A stretch of 64,000 nucleotides of DNA from Rosa chinensis. Lineage: Eukaryota > Streptophyta > Magnoliopsida > Rosales > Rosaceae. Location: positions 81,140,824 to 81,204,823 of the forward strand of contig NC_037092.1 in assembly GCF_002994745.2 (NCBI RefSeq), read 5' to 3'. The position numbers and the translations under genes were made by a program. Below the pieces are notes generated by a model, which was not told where the DNA came from, ran no database searches, and saw only the letters and a program-made list of their open reading frames with translations. Of the stretch, positions 10,201 to 19,224 are shown piece by piece; the stretch's first letter is position 1; every line of letters starts with the position of its first letter.

Positions 10201-12714
10201 TTGCTCAAGGAATCATAGAGCACGATGATATCGAACCCCGCTCTGTTGAAAAAAGTCAACAAAGAGCAGATTGGCCTAAATGGAAAGAATCAATCCAGGT
10301 AGAATTAGATTCTCTGACAAAGAGACAGGTATTTGGTCAAGTAGTGCTAACCCCACCAAGTGTAAAGCCTGTAGGACAGAAATGAGTCTTTGTCAGAAAG
10401 CGTAATGAGAAGAATGAAGTCCTAAGGTACAAGGCTCGCCTTGTGGCGCAAGGTTTCTCACAACGCCCTGGAATTGACTACGAGGAGACATACTCTCCCG
10501 TAATGGACGTTATAACGTTCCGCTACTTAGTTAGCTTAGTAGTTTCCAAAGGACTGGAAATGCAGCTCATAGATGTGGTTACTGCATATCTCTATGGGGA
10601 TCTAGATTCAGAGATATATAAGAAAGTGCCTGATGGCCTTACATTACCCAAGCCAAGTGACTCTAAACCACGGAGTGCGTTTGTAACTAGGTTGAAACGC
10701 TCACTTTACGGATTGAAACAATCCAGACGGATGTGGTATACCCGTCTAAGTGACTACTTGATTGGGAAGGGATATAAGAACGATGAATTATGCCCCTGCG
10801 TATTCATAAAGAAAACAAGTTCCGGATTTGCAAATTGTAGTAGTATATGTCATAACTGGTACTCTTGATGAAATAAGAGAAACCGCGAGCTACTTGAAAT
10901 CCGAATTTGAGATAAAGGATCTTGGGAAAACTCGATTCTATCTAGGTCTTGAAATAGAACACCGAGTTTGTGGAATATTAATCCACCAGTCTGCATATGT
11001 CCAAAAGTCAGGCGATATAACATGGACAAAGCACATCCTGCTAGCACTCCCATGATCGGTCGAAGTTTGGATGCAAGGAAAGATCCATTTCGTCCAAAGG
11101 AAGATGACGAACAAGTGTTGGGAGCTGAAATTCCCTATCTAAGTGCAATAGGCGCATTATTGTACTTAGTCCAATTTACTCGACCAGACATTGCATTCTC
11201 AGTGAACTTGTTAGCTAGATTTAGCTCAGCGCCAACGCAGCGTCATTGGAATGGTATCAAGAACATTTTCGATACCTAAAAGGAACCATTGACTTGGGAC
11301 TGTTCTTTCCCTATAGAGAGACAAGAGGGATCGCAGATGGAACTGCAATCCCTAAAGGAAATGTTGATGGCGAAAACGCCACTTACTACACTAAAACGCC
11401 AAATGACGTTTTGGTCGGTTTTGCTGATGCTGGATACGTATCTGACCCACATATCGTTCCCAAACTGGTTATGTATTTACCAATGGGAACACAGCGATAT
11501 CTTGGAGATCAACCAAGCAAACCTTTGTGGCTACCTCCTCGAACCACTCAGAGATCATTGTTCTACATGAGGCGATTCTTGAGTGTGTATGGTTAAGAAC
11601 TATCATTGCACATATTCAAGGGACTAGTGGTTTGAGTTCTACCACTGAAGAGCCTACTTGCATTTACGAACACAATGCAGCTTGCATCGAATAGATGAAG
11701 CTAGGTTATATTAAGGGTGATAACACAAAACACATATCGCCAAAGTTGTCCAACAATCAGCAACAACAGACTCTCCTCAAGATTCAAATGAATCAAGTAA
11801 GGTCTGAGGAGAATGTGGCAGATTTGTTCACCAAATCATTGCCTAAGGACACATTTGAGAAACATGTGAAAAGCATAGGAATGCGAAGACTTTCCAAGCT
11901 CCCTAGATTAATGTAAGTATCAGGGGGAGGTGTAGACGTCAGGGGGAGTCTAACACACACATGTCATACTCAAATGTAAAAGGTGCGTTGTGCTCTTTTC
12001 CTTCGACCAAGTTTTATTTTTGTCCCACAGGGTTTTTATTGTTACTTGGCAAGGTTTTTAGTGAGGCAACAACTCATGCACCATTTCGTCTTTGACTTGG
12101 CACAAGGGGGAGTGTTAAAGGAAAAACATATTGTGTGCCTTCGTCAAAGCAACTGACGGAGAGGGAATCAAGGAATCAGTGATTACCATCAATCAGCACA
12201 ATTATAGATCAATCAGCATTCAATGTATTTAATGTAATTAATGTTTCCGTTGTAACTCTATCCCTATATAAAGGGACTACGAAATGAAATGAATACCATT
12301 CCAATCCATTTTTACTTTTACAGAATATGATATAGTAGAAAAGACATTCGGACTAGCCTAAGTCATCGATGAAGAAGGAAGAGAAAATTTGGTAAGGATC
12401 TAATTAAATAACAGTTCGATCGATTTTCAATGCAACTACAGGAAGTACGAAATTCATGGATGCATACCAGGTGCAGTTGCTGCAATCTTCAAAGCCTTGG
12501 TTCTGCATTTGTCGCAATGAACGTGCAACTTCACAAGTATCTTTTGCTGCACAATGGTAGAAACAACAATCACAATCCAATTTCAAATTTGGAAAACCCA
12601 TTTTAAATTTGTATTTCATCATTTTCTAAAACGAACAAAAGAATATGAACAGTAACTTTCACAAAATGGAGTTGAAATAACAAGTATTTGAAACTTGAAA
12701 GGGCTTACCGTCAT
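3587..12714 (-). CDS. HMA-domain metal-binding protein (HIPP-like), copy A, with a transposon-filled intron
   Basis: Three coding exons are read on the minus strand: 12714-12709 (Met-Thr), 12546-12468 and 3726-3587. All splice sites are GT-AG and the phases agree, giving about 74 residues. Exon 2 carries the ferredoxin-like HMA start KILVKLHVHCDKCRTKALK with the CxxC metal-binding pair. Exon 3 carries GVNKVSIQGEHRDHVEVIGD and LTRALRKKLG, then stops at TGA 3587-3589. Plant relatives usually continue into a proline-rich tail with a CaaX isoprenylation box; this copy lacks it. Intron 2 is 8,741 bp and contains a hAT element, a MITE and a Copia element on the opposite strand. A TATA-like TATAA sits at 12813-12817. 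Function is inferred from the family: copper or other metal binding or trafficking. Expression is unproven given the intron. Confidence 0.7.
3727..3863. repeat. AT microsatellite and T-run inside intron 2 of HMA copy A
   Basis: An (AT)n tract lies at about 3770-3795 and a T-run at about 3815-3828. The motif cttctaatgagggattttttt just after the microsatellite resembles 13765-13785, so it may be the end of an older MITE. Confidence 0.5.
3864..4521. mobile_element. Non-autonomous hAT element
   Basis: The ends are taggggtgggc and gcccacccctA, which are inverted repeats of each other. Subterminal regions are rich in cggttcggtt-type repeats on both sides. The left flank gttagatc (3856-3863) and right flank attagatc (4787-4794) match at 7 of 8 positions once the MITE at 4523-4784 is removed, as expected for an 8-bp hAT duplication. 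An (AC)n(AT)n microsatellite lies inside at about 4190-4232. No transposase is present. Confidence 0.7.
4523..4784. mobile_element. Tourist/Harbinger-type MITE at the border of the hAT element
   Basis: The 262-bp unit starts gagcaagttcactcgttggg and ends with its reverse complement. TAA at 4520-4522 and 4785-4787 is the 3-bp duplication. It landed exactly between the hAT terminal repeat and its target duplication. Internal direct copies of ctgggtcac and gcacagtgtatttcgtg are visible. Confidence 0.85.
4893..5104 (+). repeat. Copia 5' LTR
   Basis: 212 bp, starting tgttaaagg and ending ttttaca. The TATA-like ccctatataaaggg at about 5042-5055 probably drives the element transcript. It is almost identical to 12113-12322. 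Confidence 0.95.
5105..5125 (+). promoter_or_regulatory. Probable primer-binding site
   Basis: The sequence cgttatcagcacgctcagag directly follows the 5' LTR, where a tRNA primer binds. The precise tRNA match was not determined. Confidence 0.45.
5126..6858 (+). other. Long Copia leader with purine-rich and GC-rich low-complexity blocks
   Basis: About 1.7 kb separates the primer site from gag. The first part (5160-5960) alternates A-rich runs with cytosine-rich stretches and can be read in several open frames (for example 5160-5492), all of low complexity and unconvincing as proteins. The second part (6100-6600) is AT-rich and built from repeats around taagcatg. Confidence 0.6.
6251..6430 (+). 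repeat. 90-bp tandem duplication in the Copia leader
   Basis: 6251-6340 and 6341-6430 each begin taagcatgctttatatttta and appear identical throughout. Shorter taagcatgtcttta units follow to about 6485. Confidence 0.9.
6859..7833 (+). CDS. Copia Gag (intact)
   Basis: The 324-residue open frame starts ATG right after a T-rich stretch and ends TGA. The N-terminal half is typical Copia Gag (retrotran_gag/UBN2 type), including HWEYLQLKTPKALWDALKGR. A zinc knuckle CYRCGFIGHWYKNC at residues 255-268 has perfect CX2CX4HX4C spacing for binding element RNA. Basic Gly/Asn/Arg-rich sequence precedes the knuckle. Gag forms the virus-like particle in which reverse transcription takes place. It is the only complete frame in the element, in contrast to the shattered pol downstream. 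Confidence 0.9.
   Translation: MADPTRPEFDILDSEGLEYHRWVSDMETAFVVKDYTTTITDPKDDELSNKVKADGLIFLRRHIDPNLHWEYLQLKTPKALWDALKGRFGNIHDTLLPGLAVQWNGIRLLDYKKVNDFNKDMLRLKARLNFCGREITEDDMIYKTLTTFPNSAFILANQYQLDYDNKRITTFNKLISLLQVAERQNKILLNNDARPTGTKKIPVANHGKMKGGNNSNARGFRRADPYPRGNNAPRPKGHGDHGNKMPKERVDNEPCYRCGFIGHWYKNCQANNRVAANYKRYRESKEQVAHYMEEGGHDLDVNLTVADSNGKEELAKSMDALILD
8199..11916 (+). pseudogene. Copia Pol relic (protease, integrase, reverse transcriptase, RNase H)
   Basis: The pieces appear in order. Protease has the DSG motif (8199-8480, closed by TGA). Integrase (8738-9460) has QRDVCGPI, LDNAGEFTS and a later Glu in NGLAEATIKR, so all three acidic residues are visible, but the frame stops at FG-stop. 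A short capsid-type piece follows (9470-9679). Reverse transcriptase (about 10260-11060) includes KARLVAQGFSQRPGIDYEE and RLKRSLYGLKQS. The YVDD catalytic box has been reduced to YVITGT by an apparent in-frame loss of about four codons. RNase H (about 11100-11916) ends with ENVADLFTKSLPKDTFEKHV. At least five stops or frameshifts interrupt the frame, so no working Pol is expected. Confidence 0.9.
12103..12112 (+). promoter_or_regulatory. Copia polypurine tract
   Basis: aagggggag lies immediately before the 3' LTR, the expected plus-strand primer position. Confidence 0.7.
12113..12322 (+). repeat. Copia 3' LTR
   Basis: 210 bp. It differs from the 5' LTR only near gaaatgaa(g)ta: one substitution and a 2-bp gap by eye. 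Confidence 0.95.
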
Positions 12715-12956
12715 CTTCGAGATAGAGTGTAAAATGGATACTAGCTAGCTTTTTGAGTTGGGATTGAGAACTCTATGAATCTATTGCAAAATATGAAGTA
12801 GGAGATCAGTACTTATATCGGGTTGGAAAACTTCCTCTACAAGTAGTTTCCTGGTAAAATTATTATTTTTTTCATTTTTCTGAGTTTGAAAAGTCAGAAG
12901 ACTGAGAGCGCGGTTTCCTAGACTCAGGTCACCTTCAATGTTTGAAAATACAGAAT

Positions 12957-12997
12957 GTACTCATTCTCATTCTCATTCTCATTCTCATTCTCATTCT
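12957..12997. repeat. (CATTCT)n microsatellite
   Basis: About six tandem hexamers of cattct upstream of HMA copy A. Confidence 0.9.
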
Positions 12998-14030
12998 GTT
13001 TATGCATGTACCAACATTTTACCACAACCAATGAATAGATTGCTAAATTACCAACCACAAAAAAATAGATTGCTTAGGTATAAAGTATGACAAAATTTAT
13101 TATTTCAGGATTTGGTAGTTGATCGATACAGCGTGTACACATTCTCATTAATTCTAGCTAGCAGCTCTACCCTCACCAAATAAATCAAGAAATTTGAATT
13201 ATATAATGTGGACTCTAATTCTTAGTATGTTAATGTTATTTCTCCTCTGTTTGCTTTTCTGATGAATAAAATGCATACATGGCCATATATATCTCTGAGC
13301 TTCCGGCTGTCGATATTAAAAAGAAAATAGAACACATTAAGTTTTATTATCATGTAAATTAGTCTTTTCGTGCATATAGAGTCCAAAGTCTAGACCAAAT
13401 AATATAATATAAAAAGATTTTTTTTTGCCCCCATTAAAACTTCCGATATATATTTGTTAGAGTATATTCGTATCACCTACTCGTATAAACTAAGGTGTTT
13501 TGAATATGAAATACAAATGAAAAATACATTTGAAAATAAACGCAAATTTCTGATTTCAAATTTATTTTGAGGCTGACATAGATTGAGATACAAATTTTTC
13601 GCTTTTAACCAATCTCAAAATTATGTTTACTTATTAAATTGAAATATAGGTCATGAAATTCTAATCAAGAGGATGTGAAATGAGATACGTGCTACTTAAA
13701 TATAATACTGATTAACTTTAAACTTTCATTTGTAGAGACTAGGACGTAAATATACATATGGCCCTTCTATTAAGAGATTTTTTTTTTTAAACAAATTACA
13801 TATAAGTTATTGACAAAATATGACTTAACAAATACATCATTTAAAGATTAAATTAAATATATAATGACTAAATCTTACAAATAAGGACAATTTGCTCTCC
13901 ACTTGCCACATGTCATGAGTTAATTTACTTTTTTATCCTTAACTACTTCTTTTGACTTCTAATCCCTTTATGTTACTTCTCAAAAGAAAAAGAAAAAAAA
14001 CTCTTCATTTTACACGTTGCTAAGAGAGAA
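12998..14030. other. No gene seen
   Basis: AT-rich intergenic DNA upstream of HMA copy A. Parts from 12,890 onward resemble the upstream flank of copy B at about 22,530, supporting a segmental duplication. Confidence 0.5.
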
Positions 14031-14245
14031 AATCTCAGACCTCTTCGTCAAACTTCTTTTTCTTCTTTATTGCTAAACGTGTCCTTAGTTCAGTAGCAAC
14101 TTCATTTGCTATAGTAGGAGCAAGAGCAGTAATAGTAGCAGTATCAAGAGCAGTAGTAGTAGCAGTAGCAGGAGCATGAGCATGAGCAGTAGCAGGAGCA
14201 AGAGTAATAACAGTAGTAGGAGTAGGAGCAGTAGCAATTAGATCT
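14031..14245. repeat. Imperfect AGC/AGT triplet repeat
   Basis: About 130 bp of degenerate gtagcagg-type triplets. The minus frame reads as a low-complexity Ala/Thr/Pro stretch, which I attribute to the repeat. Confidence 0.7.
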
Positions 14246-15124
14246 ATCAATCCATGAATGAAATTTAAAACATAGAAAATCGAATTATTCCCACAGCAAG
14301 ATTACCAAACTAGTAGCAATTAGTCAAATTAATCATCTAATCATCATCAAAAATAAAAACCCCAACTCTCCTATCAAAAACCCTAACTCTCCTAGCAATT
14401 AGTAAGAAAATTACATAGAAATTTTTTGGCCCGATTTGGTCCGTGCATTATCTCCATCACTTGATATCAACCGTTGAGATCAAATACAATGGCTGGAATA
14501 GGACCGAGCACACAAGATTTCTCCAGAAGCTTCGAGCTTCTTCGACCCGGATCGACAACCCGCTGACCCGAATCACGATCAGACGGGAATTCTTCTCTCC
14601 GACCACCTCTAGCCGCGAAACCTGTCGGGTTCGGTCCTTCACATTGTCGCCATCATGCCTATAGTTTTGGTTCGTCTAATCGTGCACCGTGGACGGAGAA
14701 TCAAACGTAGGAAAGCCTATAGCAGCTTCGACATGTTTTGCATTTTCTAGAGCTATGGGTTGCATTTTCCAGAGCCGTCGCCATGGACTCGACTTCCTCA
14801 GCCGCCGATGATTGAATTTAATGACATTAAGACAATTAGGATTTCTGAATCTCTCATATTCAACGTTTTGGTATCAGTGTTCATGTTTGGCGACAATAGA
14901 CCTCTGTTTTGGGGTCATCTGATCCACTTAGTGGCAATGCTGTAATATTTTCAAAAAATGGAGGCTTTTGGTCAATTTCTCTTGAAATGCGGAGCCAAGC
15001 CTGATCCAATTCATTCTGGGCCTGGGCTTCAAGTCCTTATGAGTCTAAATCTTATCACATATGATTTTTTAGTTTTTAAATGTTTGGTCTGGTAGTGATA
15101 TGTAATTTTTATTTTTATTTTTAT
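14246..15124. other. Unassigned, partly GC-rich sequence
   Basis: 14,500-14,800 is more GC-rich than its surroundings and has short open frames on both strands, none with a recognisable domain. It may be the interior of an old transposon. Confidence 0.35.
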
Positions 15125-15470
15125 TTTGTCATTTTAAGGATCTCTCGTGGGACTTATTTTTTGATCATATTTCGGCATCTTGACCGTTTAATTTTTAAGT
15201 CCTAATGTATAGATCACTTTTGCAAATTTTTAGCCAAATTGATGATCATTTAAGTATCGAACTAGATTAAATTAATTGACGGACCAAATTTGTCCAACCT
15301 GAACTGTTCTTTATAATTGTAGATCACAGTGATGAATGCCTTAACAATTATTAATTTAGCTGAAAATTTGCAGAGATGATCTACTCATATAGACCTAAAC
15401 ACAGAACGGTCAAGATATCAATATGCGATCGAAAAGTGAGTCTATCAAGAAATCCCTTAGAATGACAAAA
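15125..15470. mobile_element. Fold-back MITE (copy 1 of a pair)
   Basis: Long imperfect terminal inverted repeats: ttgtcattttaagga with catcttgaccgttt on the left pairs with aacggtcaagatatc and cccttagaatgacaa on the right. It shares the internal motif atcttgaccgtt and gatcgaaaagtgagtctatc with the neighbouring element. Confidence 0.7.
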
Positions 15471-15491
15471 AAGAGAGGATCATATATATAT

Positions 15492-15882
15492 TCCTTCTCT
15501 GCTAAGGACCTCCTTGGATTTTAAAATATGAGGATTTCCTCACTTTTCGATCGCATATCCACATCTTGACCGTTCAGTTTTTAGGTCCTAATGTATTGAT
15601 CACTTCTGTTTTCAGCCAAATTGATGATCGTTAAGGTATCGAACTAGATTAAATCAATGAACGAACAAAATCTGTCCAACTTGAAACATTCGAGTTCATA
15701 ATTGTAAATCGCAGTTTTGGCTTTAATGATCGATTATCAATTTGGCTAAAAATTTGGATAGTTGATCTACTTATATATACCTAAAAATTGAACAGTTAAG
15801 ATGTGAATATGTGATCGAAAAGTGAGTCTATCAAGGAAATCCGGATATTTTAAAATCTAAGGAGGTCCTTAACAGAGAAGGA
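15492..15882. mobile_element. Fold-back MITE (copy 2 of a pair)
   Basis: It starts tccttctctgctaaggacct and ends aggtccttaacagagaagga, inverted copies of each other that continue through ttttaaaat and the gatcgaaaagtgag motif. The flanks are tatata on both sides. It is related to the element at 15125-15470 but has an extra outer repeat. Confidence 0.8.
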
Positions 15883-15924
15883 CTCTATATATATATAGAC
15901 ACACACACACACACACACATAAGG

Positions 15925-16252
15925 AGGTGTTTCAAAGAGAACGTCCGCACTTTCGCTAAAGTGTGGACATCGACGCTGCAGCTCTGCTCAGGCGGCGACG
16001 GAGCAGCACTGCTTGCCGGACGGACCAGTCTGCATTCGGGTGGAGTCACCGACGACAAGGTTGCAGCGCTGCCCAGAAACTTGCAGTTACAGGTCAGGTC
16101 GCTGCCCAGAACCTACAACCTCGATCGTTGCTCAGAACGGTCTGGGATGCCTCTGGCAGGCCCCGAGCCTCCGTCACCGCCTGAAATGCCGTAGAACCAT
16201 TGACGTATGTACTTTAGTGAAATGCAGACGTCCGCTTCAGAACCCGCCTGTA
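15925..16252. mobile_element. MITE with acgtccgca-type ends
   Basis: acgtccgcactttcgctaaa on the left matches the reverse complement of tttagtgaaatgcagacgtc on the right. The GC-rich interior has overlapping open frames on the plus strand without domains. It belongs with the elements at 17564 and 17951. A preceding (AC)n tract lies at about 15899-15920. Confidence 0.6.
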
Positions 16253-16337
16253 TGTGTGTGTATATATATATATGTTTCATTCAAAGAGCAATTATCTTTA
16301 GGATTCATTTTTATGTCTAAGTTTCACGTATTAATAA

Positions 16338-16500
16338 TGTGTAATCATACAGATTCATTTAGTAGAATCATATTAGCAGAAAGAAGTCGAAGACTTTTCC
16401 ACAACAACTCGGCAACTAGTGTAAAAAGCAGGCAAATTCAACAAAGTGAAACCCTTGTGATCTCTTGATGAAAGCACATAATTACCTAATATGTATGACT
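16338..16500. repeat. Segmental duplicate of 23847-23995
   Basis: Both share caacaactcg-caactagt, caaagtgaaaccct and gattacctaatatgtatg-type sequence in the same order. This marks the far flank of the HMA copy A and copy B duplication units. Confidence 0.7.
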
Positions 16501-16547
16501 ACAACTCTACAAGTTTGTCATTATTCCAATTAGATTTGACTAATTGG

Positions 16548-16899
16548 ATCTGCTATTAGGCCTCATCATTTAACCCTTCGGCCCTAAGCCCGCCCGACCC
16601 GTAGGGCCGAAGCCTGACCCTACCTTACTGCCCGGCTCGACCCTAAAAGCCCTACCCGGCTCAACCCTAAAATTTATATATTTTCTATTACATTGGCTTT
16701 GTTTTCTTTAATTTTTATTTTCTTTGTTACACAATAATTAATATTGGGAGATTTAGAGAAATAATTAATTGAATATAATTAAATTAATAAATGTTATAAG
16801 TTAATTTCTATATGTGTGTGTGTGTCTTGTATTAAATATGATCAACAAAAAACAATAAGTCTTGTATTACCTATATAATCATTGAGCCACATTTTGAGG

Positions 16900-16931
<32 letters not shown>

Positions 16932-17168
16932 TTAAACAAAATAAGGCCCTTTTTTTCCCATTTCGGCCCTATTTGGCCCTATTCGGAAGGTCGGCCCAAG
17001 CCGGCCCTAGCGGATCGGGCTTTTCGGGCTGGTAAAGGTTAGCATATTTAAGCCCCGGCCTGACCCTACCCGACCCTAAATTTTATTGACTTTGACTAGG
17101 CCCGGCCCGATCTGACCCTAAGCCCTAAAATTTAGGGTAGCCCGACCCATGATGACCCCTATCTGCTA
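16548..17168. mobile_element. hAT element with perfect 8-bp target duplication
   Basis: atctgcta at 16548-16555 is repeated exactly at 17161-17168. The 605-bp body starts ttaggcctcatcat and ends atgatgacccct, degenerate inverted repeats. Subterminal cggcccta/gaccctaa repeats are abundant at both ends, and an (AT)n tract is at about 16902-16926. No transposase is present. The paralogous flank near 24,040 lacks it. Confidence 0.85.
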
Positions 17169-17500
17169 CAATATCTTAGCTAGCAGATTAGTGAAGTCGG
17201 TTTAGTAAATAAATACTAATATGGCACTATTAAGTCAAAAGTTCGTTCTTCCTTTCTATTGGATGGTGCGGGCGGCTCTTGTCGGGGAGATACGTAGAAG
17301 CATATGTGTAGATATGACCTATATGACTATGTCATAGATATTAGAATATCTAGCGAGTAGAGGAAATTAATCATTAATTCTTCTTTAGGGAACTTTGTAC
17401 TATAGAGGAAAAATACTACCAGACCAATTAAGTCTAAATACTTTCCTACCACATCGACAACTCCGATAAGCTTTTTGAAGGCCTCATCAAAAAATATGTT
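17169..17500. repeat. Segmental duplicate of about 24038-24350
   Basis: Aligned landmarks include atggcac near aagtcaaaag, ctttctatt and gaaaaatacta near the end. It continues the duplication flank interrupted by the hAT element. Confidence 0.6.
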
Positions 17501-17515
17501 GGTGATCAAACACAC

Positions 17516-17560
<45 letters not shown>

Positions 17561-17563
17561 CAC

Positions 17564-17938
17564 AGTCCGGATTAAGAGCAGACGTCCGCAGCCCAGAACA
17601 AGTGCGGACGTCCAGCCTTCGATGTAGGGAAGGTGGTGATGGCTGCGTTGCGGGTGCTTGACGCACCCTCTGGACATCCCGTGAGGCCTCGATCAAGCTG
17701 CGAAGGTGAAGGTGATTGGAATAACAGCGGTACGCAGCGAGCTCGCCTGAAACCATGGAAGCCCGTCAAGGTCGACGTCGAACCCTTCATTGATGAGTCC
17801 AACCACTCCTAAAAGGTTGGCCATCGATGCCTGCTTCTGTCAGGCAAGAGCAACTCTGCCATTGCCCCTTGATAGACGTCGGAGGAGAGACATCCGCACT
17901 TTTTCTGGGTTGCGGACGTCTGCTCTCGAACGGCTCTG
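17564..17938. mobile_element. MITE with agagcagacgtccgca ends
   Basis: agagcagacgtccgcagccc on the left is matched by the reverse complement of gggttgcggacgtctgctct on the right, about 38 bp with few mismatches. The interior is GC-rich. An (AC)n(AT)n microsatellite abuts the left end at 17517-17560. Confidence 0.75.
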
Positions 17939-17950
17939 ATACACACACAC

Positions 17951-18743
17951 AACCCAGATTGAGAGAGGACGTCCGTGACAAAGAAAGAATGCGGATGAAG
18001 CAATCTCAACCATTGATTGCTTCAAGTGATAACGGACGGTTCAAATGCAAAACCAATCTCCTCATTCCAATATAACACAAAACTAAATGCTTGAAATTCA
18101 TCATCTCTTCGATTAGTCCTCGTCATGTCCACCCAAAAGTTATTGATAGCGCCAGAGTGATTCCTCCGACGACGCCCAATATGAATTTTTCAATTCTATT
18201 TAACATTGCATCTAGGACCCTTTTAATCAATTAAGACATTATATCAGTGAATCATCCTTTAACAAAAACTCTTAAGGAGTTTTAATCTGTGAGCCTATTA
18301 GTTTGACGTGGTACATCCAAAACCCAAGCTGAAATCGTTTTGCAATGCCACTATATCCAAAACCTGAAGAATCAAACCCACCAAAAAATTCATAACACGA
18401 AAGACACCCACATCAACAAATCGGAAAAAGCCCAAATCTTCAAACCCAGAAAACTCAAAACTTTACCTTATACTGTGACCTAGGGACCTTCATCGGGGTC
18501 TTCGATGAACCTCGGTGACCATGTCATCATGAAACCTAAATGGCAGCAGTGATGATTGAGGTGATGACGAGGTTGGATGAGATTCGGCAAGGCATCAGGT
18601 GTCACCAAAGAAATCTGACACTATCAATGGTTTTTGGGTGGAGATGACGAGGATGACTAAGGACCGTTATCACTAGAAGCAATCAACGGTTGAGATTGCT
18701 TCGTCCGCATTCTTTCTCTTTCACGGACGTCCTCCCTCGATCT

Positions 18744-18746
<3 letters not shown>
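17951..18746. mobile_element. MITE with 80-bp inverted repeats
   Basis: The left arm (with gaggacgtccgtgacaaaga and gcaatctcaaccattgattg) is the reverse complement of the right arm (with caatcaacggttgagattgc and cacggacgtcctccctcgat). The arms are about 80 bp and 90% alike. It is flanked by (AC)n on the left and (AT)n at 18747-18778 on the right. It shares the acgtccg core with two neighbours. Confidence 0.8.
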
Positions 18747-18782
<36 letters not shown>

Positions 18783-19019
18783 AAAAACATACACACATTG
18801 TGCTAATCAAATAATTAAACATTTTCTGATTTGACTAATTTTTTGTAAGATTCATATCTGTATGTAACTAGAGAATAAATTGTTTCAATTATTAAAATAT
18901 ATACTAAAAATAAAAACACCCTCACATATAAAGTTTAAGAATGTTATCTCTAATGACATATGTGTGTACACACACAGTGCCCTCTATATACATATAACAC
19001 ATATAATACCGATTAATAC

Positions 19020-19224
19020 CTTTGGCAGCTGCAACAATCTTCAACGCTTTGGCCCATAGTGTTTCATCGTCTGTTTTGTCCCCATCGCCCAACTTTAAAA
19101 CTATAGTTCATTTATTTCATTATGTCCCATGATGAAATTGCTTTGCAGATTGGTTCTTCAAGGCCTTGGTTCTGCATTTCCCAGAGCTCATTTGCACCTT
19201 CATAACTATCTTTTTCTGTACCAT
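19020..19224 (-). pseudogene. HMA-domain gene remnant, copy C
   Basis: From ATG at 19224 the frame reads MVQKKIVMKVQMSSGKCRTK, the start of an HMA domain with the first metal-binding Cys changed to Ser, and stops after about 34 codons. Just downstream on the same strand lies a second HMA-like exon: IVLKLGDGDKTDD, then AKALKIVAAAKG and a GT donor at the exon end. This looks like two exon-2 copies side by side, possibly alternatives. No third exon was found before the MITE at 17951-18746. A TATA-like atttata (minus-strand TATAAAT) lies at 19341-19347. I call it a pseudogene, moderately sure. Confidence 0.55.

Larger units (their letters stand above)
4888..12327 (+). mobile_element. Copia LTR retrotransposon with target duplication gaata
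   Basis: Two LTRs (4893-5104 and 12113-12322) begin TGTT and end TACA. They are flanked by the perfect 5-bp duplication gaata at 4888-4892 and 12323-12327. The domain order gag, protease, integrase, reverse transcriptase, RNase H identifies the Copia superfamily. The LTRs differ by about one substitution and one 2-bp indel, so insertion looks recent, yet pol is broken in many places. The element lies inside intron 2 of HMA copy A, antisense to that gene. Confidence 0.95.

Noticed and set aside
14035..14250. Minus-strand Ala/Thr/Pro-rich open frame
   Set aside because: It is the translation of an imperfect triplet repeat and lacks any domain or splice context.
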